Source: Rotaria socialis (Eukaryota > Rotifera > Eurotatoria > Philodinida > Philodinidae). From it: 64,000 nt of DNA. The notes under the pieces were generated by a model. That model had not been told where the DNA came from. It did not search any database and saw nothing but the letters and a program-made list of their open reading frames with translations. The DNA lies in NCBI GenBank assembly GCA_905331475.1, contig CAJNYU010002266.1, forward strand, positions 124,001-188,000, in the 5' to 3' direction. Below, piece by piece: positions 28,281 to 39,922 of the stretch; the first letter of the stretch is position 1; every line of letters starts with the position of its first letter. The translations under genes were made by a program, and so were the position numbers.

Positions 28281-30076
28281 TTCTACTTATTTTACTAGTA
28301 CCAGTAAAATCATGTGTCGCTTTTCTCGTTGTATTATATGCACTATCGTAATTACACAAGATTTTGTATTCCTTTTTTCTTTATCATATAATTTCACGAT
28401 TACTTGGCGTCATAAGATTTCTTTACTATCTCATTCACACAGGCAATGTGGTTAATGCTGACAACAATACGTCACAACAGAGAACAGAAAAATAATAGAC
28501 CGAAATGCATAGCTATAAAATTATCGTGTATGAGAGAATGCATAAATTCTCTTATCCAGAAAATAAGATTGATCTAGTCGTTCGTTTGAATGATTTCTTG
28601 ACTGTTGATACAATCGAGGTAAATTGCATTGTTTCTTTTTATCTTCGTTTACAGCAAATTCAATTATGAATTTAACATTTCCTATACAAGAAGAATTTTA
28701 TTCTATCTCAACTATATGATTGTCTGATCTCTTTTTAAACTGAAACGAAAGAATGAGTTTTGTTCCCAAAGATTAAGCAATTACGTGTCCTGGCCGTATG
28801 GAGAGTAGATTTTCTTGATGGCTTTTTTTTTGCTGAATATTCATCACCGTTTATCACTTGCATGCATCAATACTAAGTAGTAGCATGTGCTGTTCTAGTG
28901 GATTTTTTTTCAATAAACAAACTTGATTATATGCGAAGTACATCTTTCATCGTCTTATGATAAGATTTCTTAGTTTCAGATATTACGGTGTCGGCATGAA
29001 GTGGATCTTCTTTCCCGTCACATCCACACCCCAAGATAGATATTTCCTCTATAAGAATTATATACTATGCATGGTGAAGTTTTCGCGAAAGTTATGGTCA
29101 TTGCAGCATATCTTTTTATGCATTTTCGAAATTTAATTGCTACATTTTGTTTTGAATAATTAATTGCGTCAAGACTTTGTTAGGAATAGGAAAACGATGG
29201 AAAGTCTATATTTCAGAGAGTTTGTAATCGCATTTCAGTGCTCTAATAAAACTGAATTTTATTTTTTCAGCATAAATAACTTGTATAATAAAGTATTTTA
29301 AACTGCTCGTTTATTAGGTTATTCGCGTCTTTTTGTACAGAGTATTAAGATGTTTATAAGAAAAAGTCATACTTGAAATCGTGCTCACGATAGATGACTC
29401 CATGTTTTCTCCGACGTCTCATTTAGCAGAGTAATCTTTTTTGTTAAAACTGCTTCTCGCAACACTTAACAAAACAATATCATCTCAACTTATTCATCAA
29501 GAAAATAAGACGAGTATTGTTTATTTGATTTCCCATTTGATCATCATTATGAAAGTAAATTGAAATAAATCGTGTATTTCAAATGTTTGTAATTCTAAAA
29601 TTTTTTTTTAGAAGAGGTTTTCATGTTTCAATCAAGATGCGAAAAAAGAGTTCACCCGAAATATTTTTATTTAATATAGAAATTCGAATAAAAAGCATAT
29701 CCAATTCAATCATACACGCTGTAGAAAAAAATCACATGAACTGATAGAATAAATTATTCTCAATGTTTTTGTCAAGACTGACCAGGTGAAGATCGCATTT
29801 GATGATGAGCTTGTTTTTCTGCTCGAAAACGCCTAGTTTTTGCTAGTGTTCCTTCCGTTTCCGGCACAAAAACAGATTCAAAATTGTTTCATTATATGTT
29901 AAAGTTCATTTAAAACGAGGATGTTTTAAATAATCATACATCAGTCTATATATATTAGACGTGGTCAAGTTCAATACTTGAGCATCGCGCACAGGATTTT
30001 CTCTCCATCCAACATTCTTGAAAACTGAAACAAAAGATTGAAAACGTCATTTGATTTTATTAACTCACAACCAATC
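28281..30076. other. Intergenic, one exon-like remnant
   Basis: About 1.8 kb. At 29778-29890 on the minus strand there is an exon-like, ATG-less frame that ends in a stop (EGTLAKTRRFRAEKQAHHQM is part of it). It has a normal amino-acid composition but no partner exons or clear acceptor. Otherwise nothing is recognisable. Confidence 0.4.
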
Positions 30077-30823
30077 ATGATTCATTTGGGTATAACTATA
30101 CGTGTCATTGGTGTCGTTGACGGACTGCTGAATATAATTATTTTTCTTAGCCTTCGAATATTTCGAGAGCAATCATGTACATTCTACTTGGCTTCTATGT
30201 CTCTCTTTCATATTGGTAAATTTCGATGGTTTTATACTCAATTGTGTTCATTAACAGCATGTAATTACATGTTTATGTCTTGCTACGCTCGATCAATATT
30301 GCGCTACTTCTTCTAACTTGAATTTACGCGGATATTCGAACATAAAACTAGCTCGTCGTTTGTACATAATATTTTTTCTTCTTTGGGTTTTTCATGATAT
30401 ACCATATTGGATTTATCATAATCAAATAATAGAACCTACGACTAACGCAATTACTTGTACAGTAACGAATCCTAATTTTCAACTCTATTTTATATTTTTT
30501 TTACGTGCTGATTTCAAGTAGTTCTTCACCGGTTATGATAACAATTATTTTTCGATTTTTAGCGTAGAGAAATACTCAACAGTTAGCTTTTCAAACATCG
30601 CCAGCTGCTCGACAAGGGTTAGATAAACAATTAGCAGCGATGATTCTTGTACAATTTATTTTTAATTTTTTTGCTACTATACCTTATACAGTCATGGCGA
30701 TTTTTTTTCTGTAACACCAAGCACGTTGAACAAACTCAGAGTCGCTACGGAACTACCAATTGCTTTCGTTATAGTACTTTGTCTATATTATTCATATAGT
30801 GTTGTAAGTACAACGTATTGACT
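30077..30823 (+). pseudogene. Rhodopsin-like 7TM receptor pseudogene
   Basis: Plus-strand fragments in three frames align into one 7TM receptor: IRVIGVVDGLLNIIIFLSLR (TM1 region), a frame change near 30290 so that QYCATSSNLNLRGYSNIKLA (TM3 end and loop 2) follows, then WVFHDIPYWIYHNQII (TM4), TNAITCTVTNPNFQLYFIFF (loop 2 to TM5), and after a stop and another shift LDKQLAAMILVQFIFNFFAT (TM6). TM7 is represented only by IVLCLYYSYSVV. There are stops near 30317, 30520, 30565 and 30714, and about one membrane segment is missing after TM1. The subfamily differs from the other two dead receptors. Confidence 0.75.
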
Positions 30824-32484
30824 TCATTCAACGTACACTCATAAGAGAGGTTCATATTCGTTAGAACTATTGATATGCAGAAGTATGCCTTTTTCCTCTA
30901 TATTTTGTTAGTTTGAATGAGCGCGTGTTAAGATCCACTCACTCTCAAGAATTTCTTGTTTTAATTGAAATTATCTTGACTTTTATGATAAAATGCCATC
31001 GCATTTAGAGCTGTTTTTTTGAGTGAGTTTGGGGAGATCAAACTGGTTATCCCTGTTCTTTCCTGGAAAAGTAAGACATATAAACAATAAAATTCTGTAA
31101 GATCTCTTTATTTTGATATGCACATACAAAAACTTACAGCTATGTGAAAAATATGGACATTTTTTTTCTATGATTTTGATCTAATTGATCCTAAACAGAG
31201 CTCTAAACAATGGAAAGAGTCAGAAAATATCGTGCTTACACATTCTTTTTTTCTTCGTCTTTGTTCAGATTCATTTCTACATTTACGTTTGAGCATCTGG
31301 ACGATTTCGTCGACAATTCAAATATATTTTATGTGGCATAAACTTTCCTCGGCGGCGGCAGCGAATCATTTTTGTCAACGAAGCGACACCACAATCATAA
31401 TTGAATCCATATTTGTAAATTTTATTTTATTTTCAAATAAAAATAATCATTTACGTAGCTAACGAGGCGATTATTTTCTTCTACTAACCTATTGATATGA
31501 AGTTTAGTCGGTCCCTATCAAACACAAATTGAGAATGCTAGTGTAAACAGAACCATGCAAATCTACAGCTATGCTCTTACAAGTTTATATGATATTGCAT
31601 TTTTCAACAATTCTCAAAAAGATTCTTTAAAAATTTCCCGGAATAAACGTTAACATGATAGGCTCTTGTTATTTTCGAATAGAGAATGCTATAACTCTCT
31701 ATTTTATTTTTTGTCAAATTTATACAATAAGAATTGTAGAATATCGAGTTGTTTTTGGATTTTTTCTAAAAATAAAATAGATCAAAGTAGAAAAATATTG
31801 AAAAAAAAAGCAGAGCACTCTGCTGATGATGACACGATTTTTTTACAATTGAAACTTCCGATGATGTTTTTAAATATGACCGTGTATATTTTATTCTTTC
31901 TTCAGTAAAAAATAGCCGATGAATGTTGACTTATGCGCATCGTATCGAAAGCTCTTACATATTCATTGCTTTCTATATAACATTGACTGCATGTATCCTC
32001 GTCATAGATAGCGTCGATCGAACTCGCTTCGTAACTCAACCATCGTTCTGTTATAACTTGATATAAATTGTTTGACTATGTGCATGCGTAAGCTGACTCA
32101 ATGTTATTCGTCAGCGTTCTTCTTCTTCTCTCCTGCCTCGTCATTCTCCTCAGCGGTCACCAACATGTTTTATTTTCTTCTTCTTGACCCTTCTTACTAA
32201 AACAGAATGAATGGCCGCATATATTTTTGACCCAAGCATTCTCTCTTTCTTGCAACACAACATATTCTCTACTGCTAGATGGAACAAGGAGCCATTTTCT
32301 ACCTCTCCCTATTTGATCAGTTTTCAACGCTCATCAATGATGAAATGTGAGCTTTCAATAATAGACAACAACCGTTAAAATAATCACTATCGCTTGTTTT
32401 TATCTTATCCCTTTGATTCAACTGAAACCAATAATTGTTTTTTCCGTAAATGATCCTTTGAAATAAAATCTGCACGCGGTGGCA
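30824..32484. other. Intergenic, nothing recognised
   Basis: About 1.7 kb between the receptor remnant and the F-box gene. Several 60-80 codon frames (such as 31666-31908) are low-complexity and lack a domain. Confidence 0.5.
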
Positions 32485-33444
32485 ATGTATGATATCGTTA
32501 CAACTATTGAAACACTTCCGAACGAATTATTAATCACATTATTCGAATATATTTCTGGATATGATTTATACAACGCTTTTTTAAATTTAAATTCTCGTTT
32601 TAATTCAATCATTACGGTCGTGAAAAATCTTCATTTCACGCTTGAAGAAGACTGGGATAGTCAACAACGTACAATTCCGTTTTTTGCTTCGCACATTTCA
32701 AAATTAATTATTAAACATGATGAACCAGTAGATTTTTCTTTTTATCCAAACATTCGATCGTTAAAGTTATGTATGCCAACTGGAAATCAATGCAATGCAA
32801 TCGGACCAGGTCTTCTGCCCAATCTAGAACATTTATGCCTATCAAACTTATACTTTTCAGATAATTCTGAACAATTATGTCGTCTTATTTTTTCTACTTC
32901 ACTTTCTCGTTTACAAACGTGTCAAATCGATAGACTGACACTTAATGATGATCATCGGTTTTCTTCATTCTCTCTACGTCAATTGACCATTTCGCCGAGT
33001 GCATGGAAATCAAATATGTATAAACAAATATTTGACGCATGTCCAAATTTAACTAATCTGCAAATAATGCGCCTTCAAAATATATCATTTGAATTACCGT
33101 CAAATCTTACTTGTTCACATACATCTCTTCGACATCTTTATATTCATTTTCATTCAATCGGGAACGAAGGGTGTAATCACATCGATTGGTTATTATCGAA
33201 GCTAGCAAATTTGCAAAGTTTTACACTTATCATTGATGCAAATGAAACAAAAATGGAGTTTCCATTCGATTTATTTGCTAATTTATTGACTAAGCACGTA
33301 CCGTATCTAACTGATTTTAACGCAAAAATACCAATAAATAATACTTTATTCAAACCATTACATCGATTATTCAATCATATAAAAGTCCGAAAATCACAAA
33401 ACCAAGATTCAAAAATGTATCTATTTATATCATCCGAAGCATGA
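32485..33444 (+). CDS. F-box protein of bdelloid multigene type
   Basis: A single-exon gene of 319 residues starting at the first ATG in frame. Residues ~8-45 form an F-box (ETLPNELLITLFEYISGYDL, then LYNAFLNLNSRF), the segment that binds Skp1 in SCF ubiquitin ligases. The rest has irregular leucine-rich segments (PNIRSLKLCMP, LPNLEHLCLSNLYF, CPNLTNLQIMRL, SLRHLYIHFHSI), suggesting a degenerate LRR-like substrate-binding part. No membrane segment or signal peptide, so cytosol or nucleus. By family it would select a protein for ubiquitination; the target is unknown. The gene is intact and intronless, typical of expanded F-box families in rotifers. Confidence 0.8.
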   Translation: MYDIVTTIETLPNELLITLFEYISGYDLYNAFLNLNSRFNSIITVVKNLHFTLEEDWDSQQRTIPFFASHISKLIIKHDEPVDFSFYPNIRSLKLCMPTGNQCNAIGPGLLPNLEHLCLSNLYFSDNSEQLCRLIFSTSLSRLQTCQIDRLTLNDDHRFSSFSLRQLTISPSAWKSNMYKQIFDACPNLTNLQIMRLQNISFELPSNLTCSHTSLRHLYIHFHSIGNEGCNHIDWLLSKLANLQSFTLIIDANETKMEFPFDLFANLLTKHVPYLTDFNAKIPINNTLFKPLHRLFNHIKVRKSQNQDSKMYLFISSEA

Positions 33445-33667
33445 TTGACTGTTTTCATTGTAATGAACCTGATATAATTTTTAATCTTGTAAATAAATCT
33501 GAGAAAAGATTTTTAAAATCGTGAAAATCAATTCGATAGGTGACGATAAGCGACTGCAAATAAAAAATAGGTCACACTCCGTATTTGATCGAGCACAAAT
33601 GTAGAAATAATTTGACTGATCAGATCCGGTGAGGGTTTATGTTTATATCTAATCGACTGACAAGTTC

Positions 33668-34312
33668 TCACGAGGGAAGGTCGCCAAGTGTTCAATCGCT
33701 TTTACGTTGAAACTACTTAGATTATGTAGCTTCCAAGGAGTTATGAATACGCTGAAAATATATTGGGCGGATAGCTTATTGTTACGAAAGCAGACCATTT
33801 CTAAGATATGGGTTTTAGTAAGAGCCTGAGGTGTTCCCCTCAGGGACATTATCAAAAAATTGATCTTCGAATTTCAACTTGAAACTTTACATAGAAAGAC
33901 GCCCTAAAGAGAACAACTTTTTGTGAACGTTTCAGGCCTTTCTACGTTTCCTATCACTAGACACAGGTATTGTGAAATTTTTATCTTACATCTTTCAAGT
34001 AAAGTGGCAGATTTGATGAGAAAAACAAATTCAATGGCCAAAAACATTCATAAAACACTATTCTCGTTGAGCTCTATTGTTATATAGAATTTCAAATCAA
34101 AATTCGAAAATCAATTTTTCTAATGTTCCTGAACGGGAGTACGGCAATCATAAAAGAATGCCATTAAAATGGCCTTTTTTCGTAACAATAAGCTAACCGC
34201 CCAAAATATTTTCAGCGTATTCATAACTCTTTGGAAGCTACATAATGTAATCAATTTCAACGCAAAAGCGATTGAACACTTGGTGGGCTTCCCTCTTCAG
34301 TAGCAAAACATT
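33668..34312. repeat. Diverged inverted repeat with ~100-bp spacer
   Basis: Arms at about 33668-33936 and 34040-34312 are reverse complements with many substitutions and small indels (by eye 70-80% identical). The best-conserved block contains CAAGTGTTCAATCGCTTTT, GAGTTATGAATACGCTGAAA and TAGCTTATTGTTACGAAA. Frames inside are short and not conserved, so the unit looks non-coding: an old foldback or MITE-like element, or an aged inverted duplication. Confidence 0.75.
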
Positions 34313-34855
34313 CGTAGTCCGTGATTCTTATTTCATATCAGTACAATTCAAGAAGTTTTAAAATGAAGAATCGCACGGTTGATGTCACTTGTGAAGGTGT
34401 AGACGGTCACTATCAACTCTTATATTTACATAGTCAATTATTATATTGTGCCTTCCTCGCATTTTTCATCTGGGACTAATGATGGTTCATTCACGATTGA
34501 CACTCGTTGCTTTTGTTTAACGTGAATTTCTAATCGCGTGCAATGTGCTTCAATTTCCTAGTCACTAGATACGTTTTCCCTAATTAATAGATGCACGCGA
34601 AGTGAAATTTACGCATTGCGTTTATTAATCGATACATATTTGCAGCTTGTGAATATGTGATGTTAGTCTTGAATGAAGTGAGCAATCGAAAATCATTTAA
34701 TTTTTAGTGAATTTCTCATGAGAAATCTTTTTATTCATAAATATAATGCCGCCATCAAGGAACGAATCTTATATACATACTTCAAAAATCGATGCGCAAA
34801 ACAAATATCGTTCAAAGGCCAGTTAGGATATATAGAATATTTGAATCTATGTTTC
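34313..34855. other. Intergenic, nothing recognised
   Basis: Half a kilobase downstream of the EGF gene's stop codon. No structure seen. Confidence 0.45.
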
Positions 34856-35886
34856 TCAAGAAATATAATATAATTTTGCATGAACTTTTCGACGTTGCTG
34901 TTTCTTCGGCTTTTTTAATTGTCTTTTCGTTCGTTTCGATTGCATCAATCGTCTTTCACGGTCCACGGGATCAATGTGAAATACATATTTTAATATATCC
35001 ATTATAAAAACAAATAGAAAGACAGTAATAATTGCTGCAATAGCTATGGATGCAAATGATTTACTCAATGCTTGTTTTATTTTCAGTGATGCACTTTTCA
35101 TTTCGCAATATTTTCCAGAATAAAGCGAAGAATCAAGACATCGACACTTCCATTCTAGATGAGATGAAAAGCATACACCATTATTTTCACATGTTATATT
35201 AATACACATATTATCTACTAATTCACAATAAGATCCATCATAACCAGGTTCGCATGTACATTTAAATGTCGTTTTATTATCAATAGCAACAGTTTCCGTA
35301 TGTTCAACACATTTTCCATCATGCCTAAATAAGATAATGATTTATTCTAATCTCACTAAGATATTTATCTTACCAGCATGTATTATTTTTACATATTCTA
35401 TTGTCATGTTCACAACGATCACCGAAATAACCAATAGGGCAGCGGCACATATATCTGAACTGATGAGTTTCGTTCAAATAGCAAATTCCTTGGTTTTCAC
35501 ATGGTTGTGATATTTTGCATGGATCATTTGTAATATTACAATAAGTACCAATATAGCTATTGTTTTGACATTCAAATATTGATGTTGGAGTCCAGCGTTC
35601 TGCTGCTGTTGTTGTTGTTGTTGTTGTTGTTGACGTTGTTGTTGATGTTACTGGAATATTTTCAGTAGTCAGCACTGTCGTGGGGAAACACATTGTGGTG
35701 TCTAATGTAATTACCCACTTAATATCTATGTTTTCCAAATATATATTGTCGGTCGTTTCTATTAGGGTTATTTGATTGGAAATAATTGTCACTAAATCGT
35801 ATGGTTATCAGATAAAGATGGTTTTTATCCTAAAAGTTCAGCTTACGATAGTAGATGGAAAAGAGCGATAAAAATTGAACAACCAT
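34856..35886 (-). CDS. Single-pass membrane protein with three EGF domains
   Basis: Three exons (35886-35847, 35791-35374, 35324-34856) give 308 residues. The first small exon and the start of the second encode a hydrophobic leader (MVVQFLSLFSIYYL), a likely signal peptide. A threonine-rich, mucin-like stretch follows (encoded by the GTT/TTG run), then three EGF modules with regular six-cysteine spacing: one ending CPIGYFGDRCE, one ending CEPGYDGSYCE and one ending in YSGKYCE. A membrane helix follows (IAIAAIITVFLFVFIMDIL), then a very basic cytoplasmic tail (RTKRQLKKPKKQQRRK). This architecture suggests a cell-surface adhesion or ligand-type protein, type I topology. No orthologue can be named; a DSL domain is absent, so it is not a Notch ligand. 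Confidence 0.82.
35608..35650. repeat. GTT/TTG trinucleotide repeat coding poly-Thr
   Basis: An imperfect trinucleotide run within exon 2 of the EGF gene, read on the minus strand as ACA/ACT/ACG-type threonine codons. Length changes of three bases keep the frame and would only alter the mucin-like linker. Confidence 0.85.
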
Positions 35887-37040
35887 CCGTATTGAGAATA
35901 TTTTCAAAATGAAAATCAGTCAGTTTTCTTTTTAGCACCATTAGACTGTTGTGAATAATTTACTATGTAATTAAAATTTGCACGCTTGAAAAATAATTCA
36001 TTAATAAGAAAATGCCATTTTGAATGAAAGCACGTCTAAGAAATCAAAAATTTCATCATGATGTTGACAATAGAAATATAATGAATGTTTAAATATGTTC
36101 TTTAAAATTTGCTGCTAAACGTGATAAAAATGTTTTTTAAGAACGTCGCTGAAATTCCGTTGGAATGAAAATATATAATTTCGTTGCTATTGCATTCAGA
36201 TTGAAGTACTTGAATATCTATACTAATGAATACAGTTTGGGAACAGATTTTTCAAACTTGAATAAAATATATATGACCAGCAGGAAAATCTTTCGATAAA
36301 AAAACAATTCGAAAGGAAGTTCTTCTCGTTGAATCATCAAACATGTAAAAATAGTGAATTTATTCTTGGAATGAGACTGAAATGATGCCAGTGCATTCGA
36401 CTAGTTCAAAAATCACATTTCTAGAAGGCTCCGCATGATTAAAATATAAATAAACACTATGTAATTACTTTCTTGATAATGTTGAAATTGTTTAATTTCA
36501 TCTCTATTTAGGAGTACGCTTCTTCAACATCGTTTCATATAATCTCCAATAAGAAAGTAATTCATTGGAGAAACCAATAAAATTCATGAAATGCATGAAC
36601 AACATAGGAAAAAATATGTTATTTACTACTGTTAAGCATATCTTTATAGATCACTCCCTAATAATGACTAATTATGTTGTTTTCAATATAAAAATCTTAA
36701 ATTTTTTCAGCTACCCGCGAAAAGTTTTTGGCCTGGCTGTATTCAGAAATCAATAGATATGCTGTATCCTTATCTTATGATCGATATACAAGTACTTACT
36801 TTAGCCGCCGTTTATACTAGTAATTATATAGCATTGAAGATGATTGCGGCACATAGATCGGCTCATTTTTTTTTATAAACTTACATATCCGATTGATATA
36901 TTCTTCATTCTTAATCTTAAAATTTATGGTTGAATTCTTTTCCTATTCTTCGCTCCGCCTCCGATGAACTTTTCGAGATCTGTTTTTCCAAAGCGAACTT
37001 GACTTTATTTCTCTTTGTATTTTGTAAGTAAATGAAGCAT
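35887..37040. other. Intergenic, nothing recognised
   Basis: About 1.15 kb upstream of the EGF gene; it should include that gene's promoter. No open frame or repeat worth noting. Confidence 0.5.
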
Positions 37041-37940
37041 TCATGTACTAGTAAAAATTTGCGTAAATATAAACAGTAGAACTATGAAGCACAATAAATT
37101 AAATGAAGTATTGAAAACAATTGTTTTTCTTTCTAAAATCTTCACTACTACACCTGGTTGACTGACAATAAAACTATTGGCTTTAACTGTTTGATAGAAA
37201 AAGTTAATCAATTGTTCAAAATTCCCTTGGATCACGTCGATGCAAATCATAATCACTCGAAGATTCATTTAACTAATTTCATGTTAATAAAGCAGCCAAA
37301 CGAAGTTTACTAGAGAGATTCTTACGAATATTTATTAATTCTTGTATATGAAACGTCTGAATTACAATTGGATCGTTCAATGTTGATAGAAGAATCGATG
37401 AATCCGATCTATTGGGTTGTGCATGATATTTAGAATTCTTAATTTCAATTTCAATTAATAATTGATATTGTCGATTCGGGGAGTAACTCAGGCCAAGTAA
37501 TATAGTTCGATGGTTTCATTTAGTGTTGATAAATGAAATGGATAAATTTGAATATTAGTAAATGGTAGAGCACGTTCGTGAATAGTCAAATGAGGTAATT
37601 CATCAAGATTAAAATCGATGACACAATGTTAAACATCGGAACGATTTCGATTAGGAAATATATCGTCGACATTACTTATGGCATTCAAATACATATCTTC
37701 ATGTAAAAGAGCAAGGGACTTAGAGAGAATTTAACTAGGCTAAAAATAGAAGATTTTACCATGATTGACAATCAGTTGATTATCTTTATTTAGACAAACA
37801 TTAATCTCAATCATGTCAGCTAGCAAGGCGTGTACCATCGATTGGAATTTCAATGTAAGTTCAGGTAAATGGGCTGAATCGTGATGATAAATTGCTAGTG
37901 GGCGTGCGAGGCCTTCACAATGAGTAACAAATAAAATGAA
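37041..37940 (-). pseudogene. GlpQ-type glycerophosphodiesterase remnant
   Basis: Minus-strand fragments follow the order of bacterial-style glycerophosphodiester phosphodiesterases: VTHCEGLARPLAIYHHDSAH, then LLADMIEINVCLNKDNQLIV-NHG (the G-x-D-x-I-E-x-D-V/V-x-H-D region; the family's catalytic ELDV appears as EINV), then NVDDIFPNRNRSDV and HCVIDFNLDELPHL with IHERALPF, then LLIEIEIKNSKYH (family 'liElK'). Near 37200 comes INFFYQTVKANSFIVSQPGV. There are several stops and frame changes (for example after NRSDV and in ELYYLA), so it is dead. Homology begins abruptly at about 37940, exactly where the left inverted arm starts, so the 5' end, including the first HRG motif, has been lost to that insertion or rearrangement. 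By type, probably another acquired bacterial gene. Confidence 0.62.
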
Positions 37941-38505
37941 TATCTCGGTCGAGTTCGAAGATGAGAAGAATCCCTCAAGAAATGGTTGAATTATCGGGAA
38001 AATTGTCATTTTTGACCAGGCCATCCCTGGGGAGGAGTACAGGAATTTTTTTTCGAAAACCAAATTTTTCTCAGAACTATTCACAACATATATAAATCGA
38101 CTCAGTTTTTAACGCTGATTTCGAATCTGATATAAGTTTTGAACTAAATCGTAGCTTTCTAACGAAACATCGCCTGAAAAACGTCTCAAATGCACAAAAA
38201 CTGCGTCCAGAAATCAAATTGCCTAGTTTCTCATGATAATTTTGGTGTTCAGACATTCTAGAATGACTCATATGTCCCATGCACTTTTTGCAGTACACAA
38301 CTCTCGGATGAAATCCGAAGTTTCCACATTTATTTTATGATACGAATAGTGAGACTTTTAGTGCTAAAATCTTATCAAATACCTGAAATAGAATAGTTTT
38401 ACTTGATTATTAATTTATGATCAATGCCAAATTTACAAATAATAGCAAATGTGATCGCCCGTGTTGGTAAATATTTGAGCAACGACAGATTTACGTACGA
38501 CACTC
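37940..38505 (-). repeat. Left inverted arm
   Basis: Carries a 73-codon frame on the minus strand (38298-38077, starting MYCKKCMGHMSHSRMSEH) that is conserved in the right arm with about three residue differences. A second conserved frame (start MPNLQIIANVIARVGKYLS, plus strand from 38424) is cut by the N at 38506. The spacing of C, C, H and H residues in the first hints at a zinc-finger-like element, but no family is recognised. Confidence 0.85.
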
Positions 38506-38540
38506 NCCCCCCCCAGTCGGGGCACTCCTGCATACAACAT
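38506..38540. other. Ambiguous base and C-run: assembly join
   Basis: One N at 38506 is followed by a run of about nine C and then an unusually G+C-rich stretch (agtcggggcactcctgc). The left inverted arm stops exactly here. This looks like a collapsed or poorly resolved join caused by the inverted repeat; sequence on either side may not be truly adjacent. Confidence 0.7.
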
Positions 38541-39922
38541 GATGAGTATATGTCATGGCATGAAGGCGGTACATTACTAATGAATATGATTTCTTGTTCT
38601 TCTATGGGTGTATGTGAATTTTATATAAATTTTAAGTTGAAAATTGTATTAAACTAGGGATGAAAAAGAATAATGATAAGCTATCAGATTTCTATTGTTC
38701 TAATTTTTCCGAGAGTAAAGCGCATGATTACAATCATTACATTTCAACATTGGTTTTCTCAGCAAAATAAAACTTACGAGTGGTTCGATTTTCTTATGGC
38801 TTCTGCTTTAAAGCTCGTTTTGTATTATAATTGCATTGACTCATTGAGGATTTCTTGTTCTAGCACAAATGGTAGATTTTCTCTCGTTTGAAAAATTTCT
38901 TACTCAAATCGCAATGAAAATGATCGCGTGGAAATTTATTAAAATAACTGATGTGTCAGCATTCTGTTGAAAAGTTACGTCATGCTTTTTTTATCTTTTA
39001 GAAATAAAATTTTTCCTGTTTATCATAGAAATTTTTAGAATACTTTTCATCATATTATCATTTAAAATAGCTGCTTATTTTCTATGTAAATATAGGAACA
39101 TCTATAGTAACCATTTTTTTTCATTAATTGTTGAAATATTATCATAAAATCATATGATCTGTAGTATGAAAAAGTGGTGGATATCATGAAATTTCTGATT
39201 TAGTTTTATTGTGCCGTTTGGCTTCTAATATTTTTGCTATGCGTCATATTTTTGTGAGCCTACCAAAGTTATTTAACATGTTATGTAATCGACTCCTGCT
39301 GTGCTATTGCAACGAACATAAAAAATGCTTCAAGGCGAGAGAATGCAGAAAAGCAAAATTTGCCTTGTCATCGATGACGACATCACGCGCTATGACATTA
39401 TTTTGTTATTTTCTTTTTCCTTTCTGTTACTAATTCATCGTTGTTTCTGCAGTTTTTCTATAAATTACTGATGTCAAGTCATCGGCGCTTTCATAATACA
39501 ATTTTTCGTACGAGTAAAATTGTAAGGCGAACAAAAACTAAATAACTCGTGTGTAAGTACCATAACCTCTTGTCCAAATGGTATCACTTGTATTTTATCC
39601 TTAGGTATGATTAAGAAAAAATCATGCGTGTTTTTAGAATTTATGTATTAGGTATTAGTTTGAGTTGTATTCAGCATTTTTAAAAGCAACATTATAGAGT
39701 AGTGCGAAAAAAAATGATCCGGAAAATTTCATAGATTTGTTATAAAAATAAAATATAATACAATGATGAAAATCAGCATTCGAACGATATTGCATGATTT
39801 TCTCATCCTTGGTTGGATCATCCTGACAATACATTATCCTATTGAAGAAAAATGGCTTGCCCATTATTCGTAGAAATTTCTCTACTAAAATATATTTTAG
39901 ATTTGAATAATTTTAAATTAGC
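38541..39922. other. Spacer inside inverted-arm unit, nothing recognised
   Basis: About 1.4 kb between the assembly join and the amidase-like gene. Only short frames (such as 39209-39433) without domains. It presumably holds the promoter of the downstream gene. Confidence 0.5.

Noticed and set aside
29778..29890. Exon-like minus-strand peptide ending in a stop
   Set aside because: No ATG, no clear acceptor and no neighbouring exon; too short to call a gene.
31666..31908. 80-codon plus-strand frame
   Set aside because: Phe/Lys-rich composition typical of chance frames in AT-rich DNA.
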